Assembly (NCBI GenBank): GCA_938039675.1
Contig: CALHUI010000002.1
Coordinates: 1-64,000, forward strand
Origin: an uncultured Cytophagales bacterium
GTDB taxonomy: Bacteria; Bacteroidota; Bacteroidia; Cytophagales; Thermoflexibacteraceae
Direction: 5' to 3'
DNA: 64,000 nucleotides
Notes under the pieces: model-generated
The model's input: the letters and a program-made list of their open reading frames with translations, nothing else
What the model was told of the DNA's origin: nothing
Database searches by the model: none
Program-made: the position numbers and the translations under genes
Shown here: in pieces, positions 17,917 through 28,693 of the stretch
How the letters are laid out: every line of letters starts with the position of its first letter
Position numbering within the stretch: the first letter of the stretch is position 1

Positions 17917-20079
17917 ATGCGGGTATTTTTGTTGATTGTTTTACTATGGGCTGCCTGTGTAATACATCTATACGGACAGGATAATGATGAACGGTTTCAG
18001 ATAAAACTATTGCGCCTCAATACGCAATACGATGAGGCTTTTCCTGTATTCTACGGTAATGAGTTCTATTACTTGGCGGCAAGGAAACTCAAATCGCCCA
18101 TTAATCTGAGCAACAACGGCGCAAATTATTACCTCTTACCACATCCAGACAGCAGCTATTCGGCCAGAAGGCGCGTATTTATTGCGCAAAGAAGAGAAGA
18201 ACAAGGCATCCTATCCGGTGCATCCTATGCAGCAAGGAAGAATCGCATGTTTTACAGTCGCCATTTGTCAAAATCAGGTCATAATTCGCAAACATCGCGC
18301 ATATACGAAGCCCTTGTATCGAGTAACATATGGTACAGCGCATTGCCTGTGCTGCAAAATCTGCCCGACAGTGTTACGGTCTGCCATCCATCGGTATCGG
18401 AGGACGGCAATACGCTGTACTTTGCTGCCAATTTGCCCGACAGTCGAGGGGGAATGGATATTTATGTTATAAAAAAAGACAGCACAGGCAAGTGGTCAGA
18501 ACCTGTCAATGCGGGGGCAGACATTAACTCTCCCCAAGATGAGATAACCCCTTTCATTCATCCCGAAGGCAACCTGTACTTTGCTTCTAACCGCAGCAAT
18601 GGCTATGGTGGATTTGATATTTACGAGGTGCCTGCTGTTGCAGGTAAACTGCAAGAATGCCGTTTAATGCCTCCTCCTTTCAACTCTTCCAACAATGACC
18701 TTGCGCTGATTATGAACGAAGCACAGCGAATCGGCTATTTCAGTTCCGACCGAAGAGGCAATTATGATATTTACGCTGTCAGTGTGAAAAAATTGCATCA
18801 TACACGCAACCTAACCGAAAGCGGAGAAAACCTCTATGAACAGTTTGAAATGGAGGTTTCCGGCAGCGTTATGGATACAGCCAACCGACAGCCGGTCAGA
18901 GGCGCACTGGTCAAACTACGGGACATTTACACCGACGATATACGAATTACCTTTACCGACAACGAAGGCAGGTATCTGTTCACCGTTCAGAATGACCATA
19001 AGTACCAAATAGGCGTTTCCAAAGTGGGCTATCAAAGCATAGAGGATACAGAATTTTCAACGATTGGCATTACTGAGCCGGTTTCTCTGAACATCAATTT
19101 ATTAATGGGTTTACCTTTGTATAGGCAGTCATTGAAAATTCAAGTGCGAGAAGCCCTCAGCAATATTGAAAAATTATCGGACAACATTCCGGTTGTTGAT
19201 GCCCATCTTGTGCTGGAAGATGTGGCAAGCGGCGAAAAGTATGAGAAACACAGCGACCCCGACGGCTCATGCTTGTTCATCATAGAACAAGGACGCACCT
19301 ACAAATTGTTTGCAGAAGCGGCGGGCTACCAAAAAAGCCTGCCCTATCGGATTGCTACCAATCCTAAATACATGGGGCAATTTATTGAAATGACCATAGA
19401 TTTACCCCGCGAGGAAGCAGTCGATAATCCTACTAACCGCTACATAAAAGCCATTGTGGTCAATCAGGAAACTAACAGACCACTGGAGAACGCAACCGTA
19501 TATCTTACGAATGCCAAAACAGGTGAAACCCGATTTCTATACACTGCTAAGGACGGTACTGCAACTTTCAAAGCAGATTCAGGAATTATTTATAAATTAG
19601 AAGCACAAATACTTGGCTATCAGATGGAAGATTACATGATTGCCGAAGGCAGTGATGTGGAATTAGGAAAAACGCGCGAGGTTCTGCTGCCATTAAAGCC
19701 TGTTGATTACAACCCTATTCCGTTGGATGTTTCCTTGCCAACGATTTATTATTCTTCCGACCGCGAAATTCTTAACGATGAGGTAAAAGCCGAGCTAAAC
19801 CGCATCCTGCAACTACTGACAGAGTATCCCGGCGTAAAAATTGCCATAGAAGCCCATGCAGGGTTGCACGAATCTTCGCGAAATGTATATGAAATAGCTC
19901 TGAAACGTGCCAATGCAGCCGCAGCTTATCTGTTCAAAAATGGATTACAGCGCAATCGCGTAGTAGCTATTCGAAGTTTTGGTGCTAAGCGCCAACGCAA
20001 CGACTGCATGCGCAAAAATTGCACCCCCGAACAGCGTCGTGCCAACCGCCGTACCGAATTTATCATTGTGTATCGGTAA
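17917..20079 (+). CDS. PorE-like OmpA family protein with beta-propeller and CRD repeats
   Basis: 720 residues from the ATG at 17917 (the frame opens at a TTG two codons earlier). Order of parts: signal peptide; PD40 propeller motifs (CHPSVSEDGNTLYFAANLPD, then PFIHPEGNLYFASNRSNGYGGFDIY) in about residues 30-290; three carboxypeptidase-regulatory-like beta domains (about 305-400, 425-500, 520-600, each with a DxxGxxxF turn); and an OmpA peptidoglycan-binding domain at the end (IEAHAGLHESSRNVYEIALKRA, RRANRRTEFII). This is the PorE plan, a T9SS factor linking the secretion machine to the cell wall, but without the N-terminal TPR. The last 17 bases overlap the convergent isochorismate synthase gene. 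Confidence 0.85.
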   Translation: MRVFLLIVLLWAACVIHLYGQDNDERFQIKLLRLNTQYDEAFPVFYGNEFYYLAARKLKSPINLSNNGANYYLLPHPDSSYSARRRVFIAQRREEQGILSGASYAARKNRMFYSRHLSKSGHNSQTSRIYEALVSSNIWYSALPVLQNLPDSVTVCHPSVSEDGNTLYFAANLPDSRGGMDIYVIKKDSTGKWSEPVNAGADINSPQDEITPFIHPEGNLYFASNRSNGYGGFDIYEVPAVAGKLQECRLMPPPFNSSNNDLALIMNEAQRIGYFSSDRRGNYDIYAVSVKKLHHTRNLTESGENLYEQFEMEVSGSVMDTANRQPVRGALVKLRDIYTDDIRITFTDNEGRYLFTVQNDHKYQIGVSKVGYQSIEDTEFSTIGITEPVSLNINLLMGLPLYRQSLKIQVREALSNIEKLSDNIPVVDAHLVLEDVASGEKYEKHSDPDGSCLFIIEQGRTYKLFAEAAGYQKSLPYRIATNPKYMGQFIEMTIDLPREEAVDNPTNRYIKAIVVNQETNRPLENATVYLTNAKTGETRFLYTAKDGTATFKADSGIIYKLEAQILGYQMEDYMIAEGSDVELGKTREVLLPLKPVDYNPIPLDVSLPTIYYSSDREILNDEVKAELNRILQLLTEYPGVKIAIEAHAGLHESSRNVYEIALKRANAAAAYLFKNGLQRNRVVAIRSFGAKRQRNDCMRKNCTPEQRRANRRTEFIIVYR

Positions 20080-21271
20080 GTTGAATTAATTGCAGCATGG
20101 TCTCGCACTTCATCTCGGTTTCATTCCATTCTTTTTCAGGAATGGAATCTTCCGTAATGCCGGCTCCGGCGTATAAAATCAGGCTGTTTGCTTGTAACTG
20201 CATGCAACGCAGGTTTACAAACAAATGGCTTTCGCCTGAAATGTTTACGCTGCCGATGTAGCCGCTGTATAACGCCCTGTCGTATTGCTCATGTACAGCA
20301 ATAAACTCCATTGCAGCAGGTTTAGGCATTCCGCAAACCGCAGATGTAGGGTGCAGCAAGTTAAGCATAACTGTTCCTAACTGAGGGAAATTGGTTACTC
20401 GCATATCCACTTCAAAATCGGTGCGCAAATGAATGAGTTTACCTGCTGCTACTGTTCGCGGGCCGTTCTCTTCAAACTCGCGCAGACGGATTTTTTTGAA
20501 GCAATTGATGATATAGCGGCTTACCATTGCCTGCTCAGCTATTTCTTTTTGCGTCCATGTTGCCTGCTGCAAATTGGTCAGCGTACCTTTGGCTTGTGTA
20601 CCTGCCAGCGCCATAGTGCGGAAAATCTGATGCCTGTCCACGCTCACCAATATTTCAGGCGTAGCACCCATCCAAACCCCGACCTGCGGAATTGCAAAAA
20701 AGGATACAAAAGCATTGGGATAGCTCTTGCCAAGTTCAACAAATACTTCCGCAGGATTAAATCCCTCAGGCATGGCGGCCTCCTTTTGCTTAGACAGCAC
20801 CACTTTTTGAAACTCATGCCTCTTGATTGCTGCTACGGCTTGCGCTACCGCTGCCCGAAAACTTTCCGATGAATTACCGCTCACAGCAGTTGTTTTTACA
20901 TAATTCTTCAAGTGCTGCACCGAAAACTTCTCCGAAGGCATTTGTGCCGATAGCTCTGCTCCCTTGATGCGTTTTACAGTTCCCTCGAGTGCAGTTTGCC
21001 ATATCCAATGTTCATCGGCAGGTATAAAATACACTCCTTTTTCGGCGTGAAACGGTGCTGCAACAAAACCGGCAGGCAGTGTCTCCAAGTCTGTTTGTGG
21101 GTAATGCTGTGCCTGCGGCGCAAAGCCTGCAATCAAATGAATAAGGTTGCTTTCGGGCAGTTTCCAAACAGCAAACGGGCGGTTTTCGGCACTGATATAA
21201 GTAATCAGGCGACTGATTTCCGTTGCTAAACTGACAGGGGCGGCAATGCCAACGTGGGGCGCAGACAACAT
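20063..21271 (-). CDS. Isochorismate synthase
   Basis: 402 residues of the chorismate-binding (MenF/EntC) family, which isomerises chorismate to isochorismate for menaquinone or siderophore synthesis. Visible active-site parts are QKVVLSKQKE with the general-base Lys, GVWMGATPEILVS, the FRTMALAGTQAKG stretch, CGMPKPAAM, and the Mg-binding segment YSGYIG with the acidic residues before it. Menaquinone is the normal respiratory quinone of Bacteroidota, so MenF is the more likely role; no other men gene is in view. Its end overlaps the PorE-like gene by 17 bases. Confidence 0.9.
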   Translation of the reverse strand: MLSAPHVGIAAPVSLATEISRLITYISAENRPFAVWKLPESNLIHLIAGFAPQAQHYPQTDLETLPAGFVAAPFHAEKGVYFIPADEHWIWQTALEGTVKRIKGAELSAQMPSEKFSVQHLKNYVKTTAVSGNSSESFRAAVAQAVAAIKRHEFQKVVLSKQKEAAMPEGFNPAEVFVELGKSYPNAFVSFFAIPQVGVWMGATPEILVSVDRHQIFRTMALAGTQAKGTLTNLQQATWTQKEIAEQAMVSRYIINCFKKIRLREFEENGPRTVAAGKLIHLRTDFEVDMRVTNFPQLGTVMLNLLHPTSAVCGMPKPAAMEFIAVHEQYDRALYSGYIGSVNISGESHLFVNLRCMQLQANSLILYAGAGITEDSIPEKEWNETEMKCETMLQLIQLTDTQ

Positions 21272-21338
21272 AGGGCTACAAACATCTTCAGCTTTTAAAC
21301 GCTAAAATGACAATGATTGTTGTAACAACCAATGGGAC

Positions 21339-22415
21339 TCAAAGCCATACAATGGCAAATTTCTGTGCCAATTGCTGTAAATCTTCTACTACCGGAGCTA
21401 CCAAGGGAATGCCTGAACGACGACGCTCGGCTTCGGCCTCGCGCTCAGGGTCGCCGGGAATCAGCACGCGCTCGTGTCCTTCGGCAGGTTTGGCATTGCG
21501 AAATCGGCTAATCCAGTTATCCATATGGTGTTTAAACTCTTCGGCAGGGCGGAATGCATCTATGCGCATCGCACCCAAAAAGTGACCTAAACCTTCGCCC
21601 ACAGGTTCGGCAGGCAGTGGCAAAAAGCTGACGAAGGGCGGTGCCCAAGGGCCATAGCCTGCACCGGAAAGTACTGCTGAAAAAATATCTACGATAGAAC
21701 CAAGGCAGTAACCTTTGTGGCTGCCATGTTCGCGGTCGGAGCCAAGAGGCAACAGTGCACCACCTTTTTTCAACGCATTGGCATCGCTGGTTGGTTGGCC
21801 TGCCTTGTCTTGCACCCATCCCAGCGGAGCATCGGCATTTTTGCGCTGCAAAATTTCCAACTTGCCATTAGCGGCCGTAGTAGTGGCAAAATCTGCCACA
21901 AAAGGTGGCTGCTTCTGTGCAGGAATAGCCACCGCAATCGGGTTTGTGCCCAACATGCGCTCTACGGAAAAAGTGGGCGCAACCAGCGGGCTAGCGTTTG
22001 TCATCGCCATGCCAATCATATCGTAGGCAAGCGCCTGCATGGCATGATAGCCTGCAATACCGAAATGGTTGGAGTTTCGCACACTTACCCATCCTGTCCC
22101 TGCCTGTTGGGCTTTCTTGATAGCAACTTTCATTGCCCAAGGTGCTACCACTAACCCCAGACCTGCATCGCCGTCAATGGTAGCGGTAGAGGGAGTTTCG
22201 TGTACAATGTGGATGTTGGGTTTTGGGTTAATCCGCCCTGCTTCCCACAGGCGCACATATCCTGAAAGTCGGGCAACTCCGTGCGAATCTATGCCGCGCA
22301 AATCGGCTATCAATAAACCCTCGGCGGCAGTAATCGCATCGGCCTCAGAGCAGCCAATGGCAGTAAATACTTGATAGACAAACCGATAGAGCGATTCGTA
22401 AGAAAAAGTTTGCAT
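21339..22415 (-). CDS. Ldh family (YlbC/ComC-type) malate/L-lactate/ureidoglycolate dehydrogenase
   Basis: 358 residues from the ATG at 22415. The type 2 malate/lactate dehydrogenase fold is not Rossmann-like and uses NAD(P). Family marks are DLRGIDSHGVARL near the N-terminus, VRNSNHFGIAGYHA (about residues 120-133, with the catalytic His), and the C-terminal acidic helix ERVLIPGDPEREAEAER. Substrate (malate, sulfolactate, ureidoglycolate or proline-like imines) cannot be decided. It precedes the isochorismate synthase by 67 bases, on the same strand. Confidence 0.88.
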   Translation of the reverse strand: MQTFSYESLYRFVYQVFTAIGCSEADAITAAEGLLIADLRGIDSHGVARLSGYVRLWEAGRINPKPNIHIVHETPSTATIDGDAGLGLVVAPWAMKVAIKKAQQAGTGWVSVRNSNHFGIAGYHAMQALAYDMIGMAMTNASPLVAPTFSVERMLGTNPIAVAIPAQKQPPFVADFATTTAANGKLEILQRKNADAPLGWVQDKAGQPTSDANALKKGGALLPLGSDREHGSHKGYCLGSIVDIFSAVLSGAGYGPWAPPFVSFLPLPAEPVGEGLGHFLGAMRIDAFRPAEEFKHHMDNWISRFRNAKPAEGHERVLIPGDPEREAEAERRRSGIPLVAPVVEDLQQLAQKFAIVWL

Positions 22416-22522
22416 AAGCAACTGACAGGGATGATGATATTACAAAAAAAAGAATTGCAGGTTATCAGCTTTTGGCTTTATAACCCGCAACTCATGCTGT
22501 TCTACTTTTGGTCAATGAGTGA

Positions 22523-22966
22523 TTAGCCGGCAACTACTTCTACTGCCACTTCTTTCTTCACTTCTTTGTGAAGGTCGAGCACGGCAGTATATTGGCCAAG
22601 CATTTTAATTTCACTCTTGAAAATAATTTTTTTACGGTCAATGTCAAATCCTTTTTCTTTCAGAGCTTCAGACAGTTGAGTAGTAGTAACCGAACCAAAG
22701 ATTTTACCGCTTTCACCGGCTTTGGTTACGATTTGAATCACCAAATCGCCGATACGGTCGGCCAGTTCTTGTGCTTCGCGCTTAATTTTTTCGGCTTTGT
22801 GAGCAGCCTGACGCACATTTTCGGCAATAATTTTTTTATTCGACTCGGTGGCAGCAATAGCCAACCCGCGAGGTATGAGGTAGTTGCGGCCGTAGCCGGG
22901 CTTTACATCAACGATGTCGTTCTTATAGCCCAAACCTGCGATATCTTCTTTCAGAATAATTTCCAT
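22523..22966 (-). CDS. rplI: 50S ribosomal protein L9
   Basis: 147 residues. The N-terminal domain begins MEIILKEDIAGLGYKNDIVDVKPGYGRNYLIPRG, the canonical L9 rRNA-binding domain (about 1-50). It is joined by a long charged helix to the C-terminal domain with GKIFGSVTTTQLSEALKEKGF. Part of the large subunit near the L1 stalk base. Last gene of the rpsF-rpsR-rplI operon, 36 bases after rpsR. The C-terminus is Val-rich and ordinary for the family. Confidence 0.97.
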   Translation of the reverse strand: MEIILKEDIAGLGYKNDIVDVKPGYGRNYLIPRGLAIAATESNKKIIAENVRQAAHKAEKIKREAQELADRIGDLVIQIVTKAGESGKIFGSVTTTQLSEALKEKGFDIDRKKIIFKSEIKMLGQYTAVLDLHKEVKKEVAVEVVAG

Positions 22967-23002
22967 GACGGCAATTCGATAATTGTTGGTGGTTAATTAA
23001 GA

Positions 23003-23257
23003 CTATTTGAGCGAATCGGTTACGTATGGTAACAGCGCCAGATGACGGGCACGCTTTACGGCTTGTGCTACGCGACGTTGAAATTTCAGGCTGGTGCCTG
23101 TCAGGCGACGGGGTAAAATTTTACCTTGTTCGTTTACGAATTTCAACAGAAAGTTCGCGTCTTTATAGTCGATATACTTAATTCCGCTCTTCTTGAAACG
23201 GCAGTACTTTTTCTTGTTTTCGTTGTTTCTAACAACTGATTCGTTTACGAGTGTCAT
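23003..23257 (-). CDS. rpsR: 30S ribosomal protein S18
   Basis: 84 residues. Core features are the [15 protein letters not shown] segment, [34 protein letters not shown] near the end, and an N-terminal basic tail. S18 pairs with S6 on the platform of the small subunit, and its gene lies 5 bases after rpsF, the usual arrangement. Full length with no anomalies. Confidence 0.97.
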   Translation of the reverse strand: MTLVNESVVRNNENKKKYCRFKKSGIKYIDYKDANFLLKFVNEQGKILPRRLTGTSLKFQRRVAQAVKRARHLALLPYVTDSLK

Positions 23258-23262
23258 GGCTA

Positions 23263-23637
23263 TTAGACTTCGATTTCGGTTTTGGCAGTTTCTGACTTTT
23301 TGTTGAATGCGCCTTTACGGCGTTTTTCGTTGTACTCCAAGGCATGTTTGTCCAACTTGGTAGTCAAAAAGCGCATCACGCGCTCATCGCGCTTAAACTC
23401 GGTTTCCAATGTTTTGATAACATCCGGCTGGCCGGAGAACTCGAACAATGTGTAAAAACCTGTGCTCTTATGCTGAATGGGATAGGCGAGCTTTCTAAGC
23501 CCCCAGTCTTCGTGGTGGTACACATCCGCACCAAGCGAAGTCAGCACTTGTTTGAATTTCTCGACTGCATCCTTCATCTGAGCATCAGACAAAACGGGAG
23601 TTAAAATGAATACAGTCTCATAGTGGTTTGGCTTCAT
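23263..23637 (-). CDS. rpsF: 30S ribosomal protein S6
   Basis: 124 residues from the ATG at 23637; the frame opens further at a TTG at 23652 but [17 protein letters not shown] is the family start. Conserved [24 protein letters not shown] in the middle and [20 protein letters not shown] near the end are seen. The tail of about 20 residues is charged. First gene of the S6-S18-L9 operon, with a strong promoter just upstream. Confidence 0.96.
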   Translation of the reverse strand: MKPNHYETVFILTPVLSDAQMKDAVEKFKQVLTSLGADVYHHEDWGLRKLAYPIQHKSTGFYTLFEFSGQPDVIKTLETEFKRDERVMRFLTTKLDKHALEYNEKRRKGAFNKKSETAKTEIEV

Positions 23638-23677
23638 AAAATTTAGCTGCAAACGTTTAAGATTAATTTTGAGGGGG

Positions 23678-23707
23678 CAAAGTTATGCCTAAACATCTGA
23701 AAAACAA
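23678..23707 (-). promoter_or_regulatory. Consensus Bacteroidota promoter of the rpsF operon
   Basis: On the minus strand TTG (23707-23705), exactly 19 bases of spacer, then TAACTTTG (23685-23678). This is a full match to TTG-N19-TAnnTTTG. The implied start leaves a leader of about 35 bases before rpsF. This is the best promoter in the window and helps identify the phylum. Confidence 0.75.
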
Positions 23708-23721
23708 TTATTTTTCAATAC

Positions 23722-24669
23722 TTATTGCACATAGATGCCCATAGCGGCAAATTTTTCGATGCGTTGATTGATGCGCTCACGCGGAGAGAGGGCGTTCAGT
23801 TCGCAGAAGTTATTTAGGATGGCCTCTTTTACGGTCTGAACGACAGCAGTTTTGTCTTTGTGTGCTCCCCCCAGAGGCTCTTCAATAATGCCGTCAATCA
23901 GTTTGAATGCCAGCATATCGGTTGCAGTGAGTTTGAGTGCTTCGGCTGCCTGCTCTTTGTAGTTCCAGCTTCGCCACAAAATAGAAGAACATGACTCGGG
24001 CGAAATCACGGAATACCAAGTGTTCTCCAGCATCAAGACGCGGTCGCCGATAGCAATACCCAGCGCGCCTCCCGAAGCTCCTTCGCCGATGATGATGCAG
24101 ATAACCGGCACTTTCAGCATGAACATTTCGCGCAGGTTATGAGCGATTGCCTCTGCCTGCCCGCGTTCTTCGGCCTCTATACCCGGAAAAGCGCCGGGTG
24201 TGTCAATAAAAGTAACAATAGGTTTATTGAACTTCTCGGCCAGTTTCATCAGACGCAGCGCTTTGCGATAGCCTTCGGGATTGGCCATACCGAAGTTGCG
24301 GAATTGGCGCTCTTTGGTATTGCGGCCTTTCTGCTGACCTATGAGCATAAAAGTTTGCCCATCGATGATGCCAAAACCGCCTACCATTGCTTTGTCGTCG
24401 GCTATGTTGCGGTCGCCGAAAAGTTCGATAAAATCGCTAGTGAGATTGTAGATATAATCCAGCGTATAGGGTCTGTCCACATGTCTGGAAAGTTGTACGC
24501 GCTGCCAACGGGTCAGATTTCGATAGGTTTCTATTTTCAAATCGTTGATGCGGCGTTCCAGCGTTTTTACGGGTTCAGAAACATCTACGCCGTTTTCGGT
24601 TGCCAACCGCTTCATTTCAGCAAGTTTTTCTTCCAACTCGGCGATAGGTTTTTCAAAGTCGAGCAACAT
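23722..24669 (-). CDS. accA: Acetyl-CoA carboxylase carboxyltransferase subunit alpha
   Basis: 315 residues. AccA transfers the carboxyl group from biotin to acetyl-CoA with AccD, making malonyl-CoA for fatty acids. Recognised by the N-terminal helical part ([20 protein letters not shown]), [23 protein letters not shown], and the crotonase-fold core with [23 protein letters not shown] and [21 protein letters not shown], including the oxyanion-hole glycines. Length is normal. It lies between rho and the rpsF operon on the same strand, 39 bases from rho. Confidence 0.97.
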   Translation of the reverse strand: MLLDFEKPIAELEEKLAEMKRLATENGVDVSEPVKTLERRINDLKIETYRNLTRWQRVQLSRHVDRPYTLDYIYNLTSDFIELFGDRNIADDKAMVGGFGIIDGQTFMLIGQQKGRNTKERQFRNFGMANPEGYRKALRLMKLAEKFNKPIVTFIDTPGAFPGIEAEERGQAEAIAHNLREMFMLKVPVICIIIGEGASGGALGIAIGDRVLMLENTWYSVISPESCSSILWRSWNYKEQAAEALKLTATDMLAFKLIDGIIEEPLGGAHKDKTAVVQTVKEAILNNFCELNALSPRERINQRIEKFAAMGIYVQ

Positions 24670-24708
24670 CTTATTTGTTATGAGTAGGACAAATGATGAA
24701 TCAGTAGA

Positions 24709-26466
<1,758 letters not shown>

Positions 26467-26695
26467 AATATATAGATGCGGAAAATAAGTTATCGCTGCG
26501 ACGCAGTCAACAGCAGGAAGGACAAGAAGTTTTAAATTGAATCAGAAACGGAACTTACCAAAGAGCTTCTTCTGTAAAGAGAAGCAAAAAAGGAATAGTT
26601 GTGCAATAATACGGGTTATGCACGTAATAAGCAAATACTACACCTGTTTTTTGCCGTTATTTTCTTTTTCCATGCTTTCCGTCTAACATTGCACA

Positions 26696-28519
26696 ATGAA
26701 AGTTTTTTGGCGTATTCTGTCGTTTACTGATGCATGGGGGCGTTTTTTGCCCTTTTATATGTTGGTGCTGTTGCTGTCGGTTGTATTTGGTGCACTCAAT
26801 TTTTCGCTGCTTATTCCTCTGTTCGATGTTCTGTTTGAAAAAGTGCCTGCCACCGCTACATCGCTGAAAGAACCGCTGTTCGACGGTAACATTATTGCCT
26901 ATGCTACTGCTTACTTCAATTACCGTCTTCGCCTATCTGTGGCGGAATACGGGCCTATGCAATCATTACAAATGGTATGTGCGGTGTTGGTTGTGTCGGT
27001 GGTGCTTTCCAATTTGTTTGTTTATTTGGCTCAGTACAGCATGAATCAGTTGTGTTATACGCTGATTCGCGACATTCGGGTAGCTCTTTTCGAGCATTTT
27101 ACCGACCTGCATTTGGGCTATTTCAAAGGAGAAAAAAAAGGCGATTTGCTTTCGCGTCTGACCAATGACGTGCAGGAAGTAGAGGTTACTGTTATTACCG
27201 TGCTCAAATCCATTATCAAAGAGCCTGTTACTATCATCATATTTTTTGGTGCACTGCTGTATCTGTCCGTAGAACTCACGGTTTTCACGTTGCTTTTTCT
27301 GCCGGTAAGCGGTGCTATTATCGCCGAAATTAGCAAGCGACTACGCAGGGAAGGCCGCGACCGACAAGATATGCTCGGCAAAATTGTCAATATTGCCGAC
27401 GAAGTGCTCGGTGGCATTAAAGTAGTGAAGGCCTTTAATGCGGTGGGGTATGTGAACAGAAAATTTGCCGAGCGCAACGAAATTTATCGCCGCCTGACCA
27501 TTAGCATTGAAAACAAGCGCGATTTAGCCTCTCCCCTTTCTCAGGTATTGGGCACTGTGGTAGTTGGAGGGATTTTGCTCTACGGCGGTAAAATGGTATT
27601 CAGCGGCGAGTTGGCAGCCTCCTCTTTTCTGACTTATATTGCTTTTTTTACACAGATACTCACCCCTGCAAAGTCGATTTCAACGGCTGTCAGCACCCTG
27701 CAACGGGGTGTGGCTTCCATGGAGCGCGTTTTGCAGGTGCTGGATACTCAGCCTGCCATCCAATCCGCACCCGACGCACAAACCATTAAAGGTTTGGAAA
27801 AAGTAATTGAATGGCGCAATGTATCGTTTGCATACGGCGAGCGAATGGTGCTGCAAAACATCAACCTGCGATTGGAAAAAGGAAAATCGCTGGCGTTGGT
27901 TGGCCCTTCGGGAGGCGGAAAATCTACACTAGCCGACCTACTGCCCCGTTTCTATGACCCCGTTCAAGGCTACATCAGCATTGACGGCGTAGATATTCGT
28001 CGGATTGAGTTGCAGTCGCTCCGCAATCTTTTCGGCATTGTTACGCAAGAGCCCATCCTGTTTAACGATACGGTTTTCAACAACATTGCCTTTGGTATGC
28101 CTCATGCAACCATGGAGGAAGTAGAAAAAGCTGCCCGCATTGCCAATGCGCATGAGTTTATTATGCGGTTGGAAAATGGTTACGATACGTTGTTGGGCGA
28201 CCGTGGCGGCAGACTTTCCGGCGGTCAGCGACAGCGCATCAGTATTGCCCGTGCCGTTATGAAGAACCCGCCTATTCTGATTTTGGATGAAGCAACCTCT
28301 GCGCTCGATTCCGAATCGGAAAAGGCTGTGCAGGAAGCATTGGAAAATGTGATGAAAGGCCGTGCTACATTGATTATTGCACACCGCCTGAGCACCGTGC
28401 AAAATGCTGATGAAATTGCTGTCATTCAGGAAGGGCGCATTGTTGAACAAGGTACGCACCGCGAGTTGATTGCACTTAAAGGAATGTACAGCAAACTGAC
28501 CCAGTTGCAGACGTTTTAA
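26696..28519 (+). CDS. ABC exporter, MsbA-like (fused permease and ATPase)
   Basis: 607 residues: six membrane helices (about 15-330) fused to an ATPase domain (about 360-600). The latter has Walker A GPSGGGKST, the Q-loop VTQEPILF, signature LSGGQRQRISIARA, Walker B ILILDEATSALD and the switch His in IAHRLST. The cytoplasmic coupling region reads HLGYFKGEKKGDLLSRLTND. This is the MsbA/BmrA-type homodimeric exporter; lipid A flipping is plausible but multidrug or peptide export cannot be excluded. Divergent from rho, convergent with the MORN-repeat gene. Confidence 0.88.
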   Translation: MKVFWRILSFTDAWGRFLPFYMLVLLLSVVFGALNFSLLIPLFDVLFEKVPATATSLKEPLFDGNIIAYATAYFNYRLRLSVAEYGPMQSLQMVCAVLVVSVVLSNLFVYLAQYSMNQLCYTLIRDIRVALFEHFTDLHLGYFKGEKKGDLLSRLTNDVQEVEVTVITVLKSIIKEPVTIIIFFGALLYLSVELTVFTLLFLPVSGAIIAEISKRLRREGRDRQDMLGKIVNIADEVLGGIKVVKAFNAVGYVNRKFAERNEIYRRLTISIENKRDLASPLSQVLGTVVVGGILLYGGKMVFSGELAASSFLTYIAFFTQILTPAKSISTAVSTLQRGVASMERVLQVLDTQPAIQSAPDAQTIKGLEKVIEWRNVSFAYGERMVLQNINLRLEKGKSLALVGPSGGGKSTLADLLPRFYDPVQGYISIDGVDIRRIELQSLRNLFGIVTQEPILFNDTVFNNIAFGMPHATMEEVEKAARIANAHEFIMRLENGYDTLLGDRGGRLSGGQRQRISIARAVMKNPPILILDEATSALDSESEKAVQEALENVMKGRATLIIAHRLSTVQNADEIAVIQEGRIVEQGTHRELIALKGMYSKLTQLQTF

Positions 28520-28537
28520 AACGGCTTAATGAAACCT

Positions 28538-28558
28538 TCCTGCATTGTCAGGATTTTT
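28538..28558 (+). terminator. Short hairpin with T-run after the ABC exporter
   Basis: TCCTG (28538-28542), a 6-base loop and CAGGA (28549-28553), directly followed by TTTTT. It lies 18 bases after the exporter stop codon on the same strand. The stem is only 5 bp. Confidence 0.4.
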
Positions 28559-28614
28559 ACTTGCTATCGCCTCAAACTGCCAATTCATAAGCTGTACTTC
28601 TGCCGCCCGCAGCT

Positions 28615-28669
28615 GTTTTGCGGAGGATTTGCTTTTCTGGCAGGTACTGAAATCCATTCTCCGCAAAAC
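28615..28669. repeat. 11-bp inverted repeat in the convergent spacer
   Basis: GTTTTGCGGAG (28615-28625) is exactly mirrored by CTCCGCAAAAC (28659-28669), and an inner GGATTT/AAATCC pair extends the fold. It lies between the ABC exporter and the end of the MORN-repeat gene. No T-run follows on either strand, so it may be a 3' end structure or a protein site. Confidence 0.4.
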
Positions 28670-28693
28670 CTGAATAAATTTCAAAAACTGTTT

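Noticed and set aside
26495-26505. CTGCGACGCAG palindrome upstream of rho
   Set aside because: Five-base arms with no further symmetry are too short to support an operator or hairpin call.
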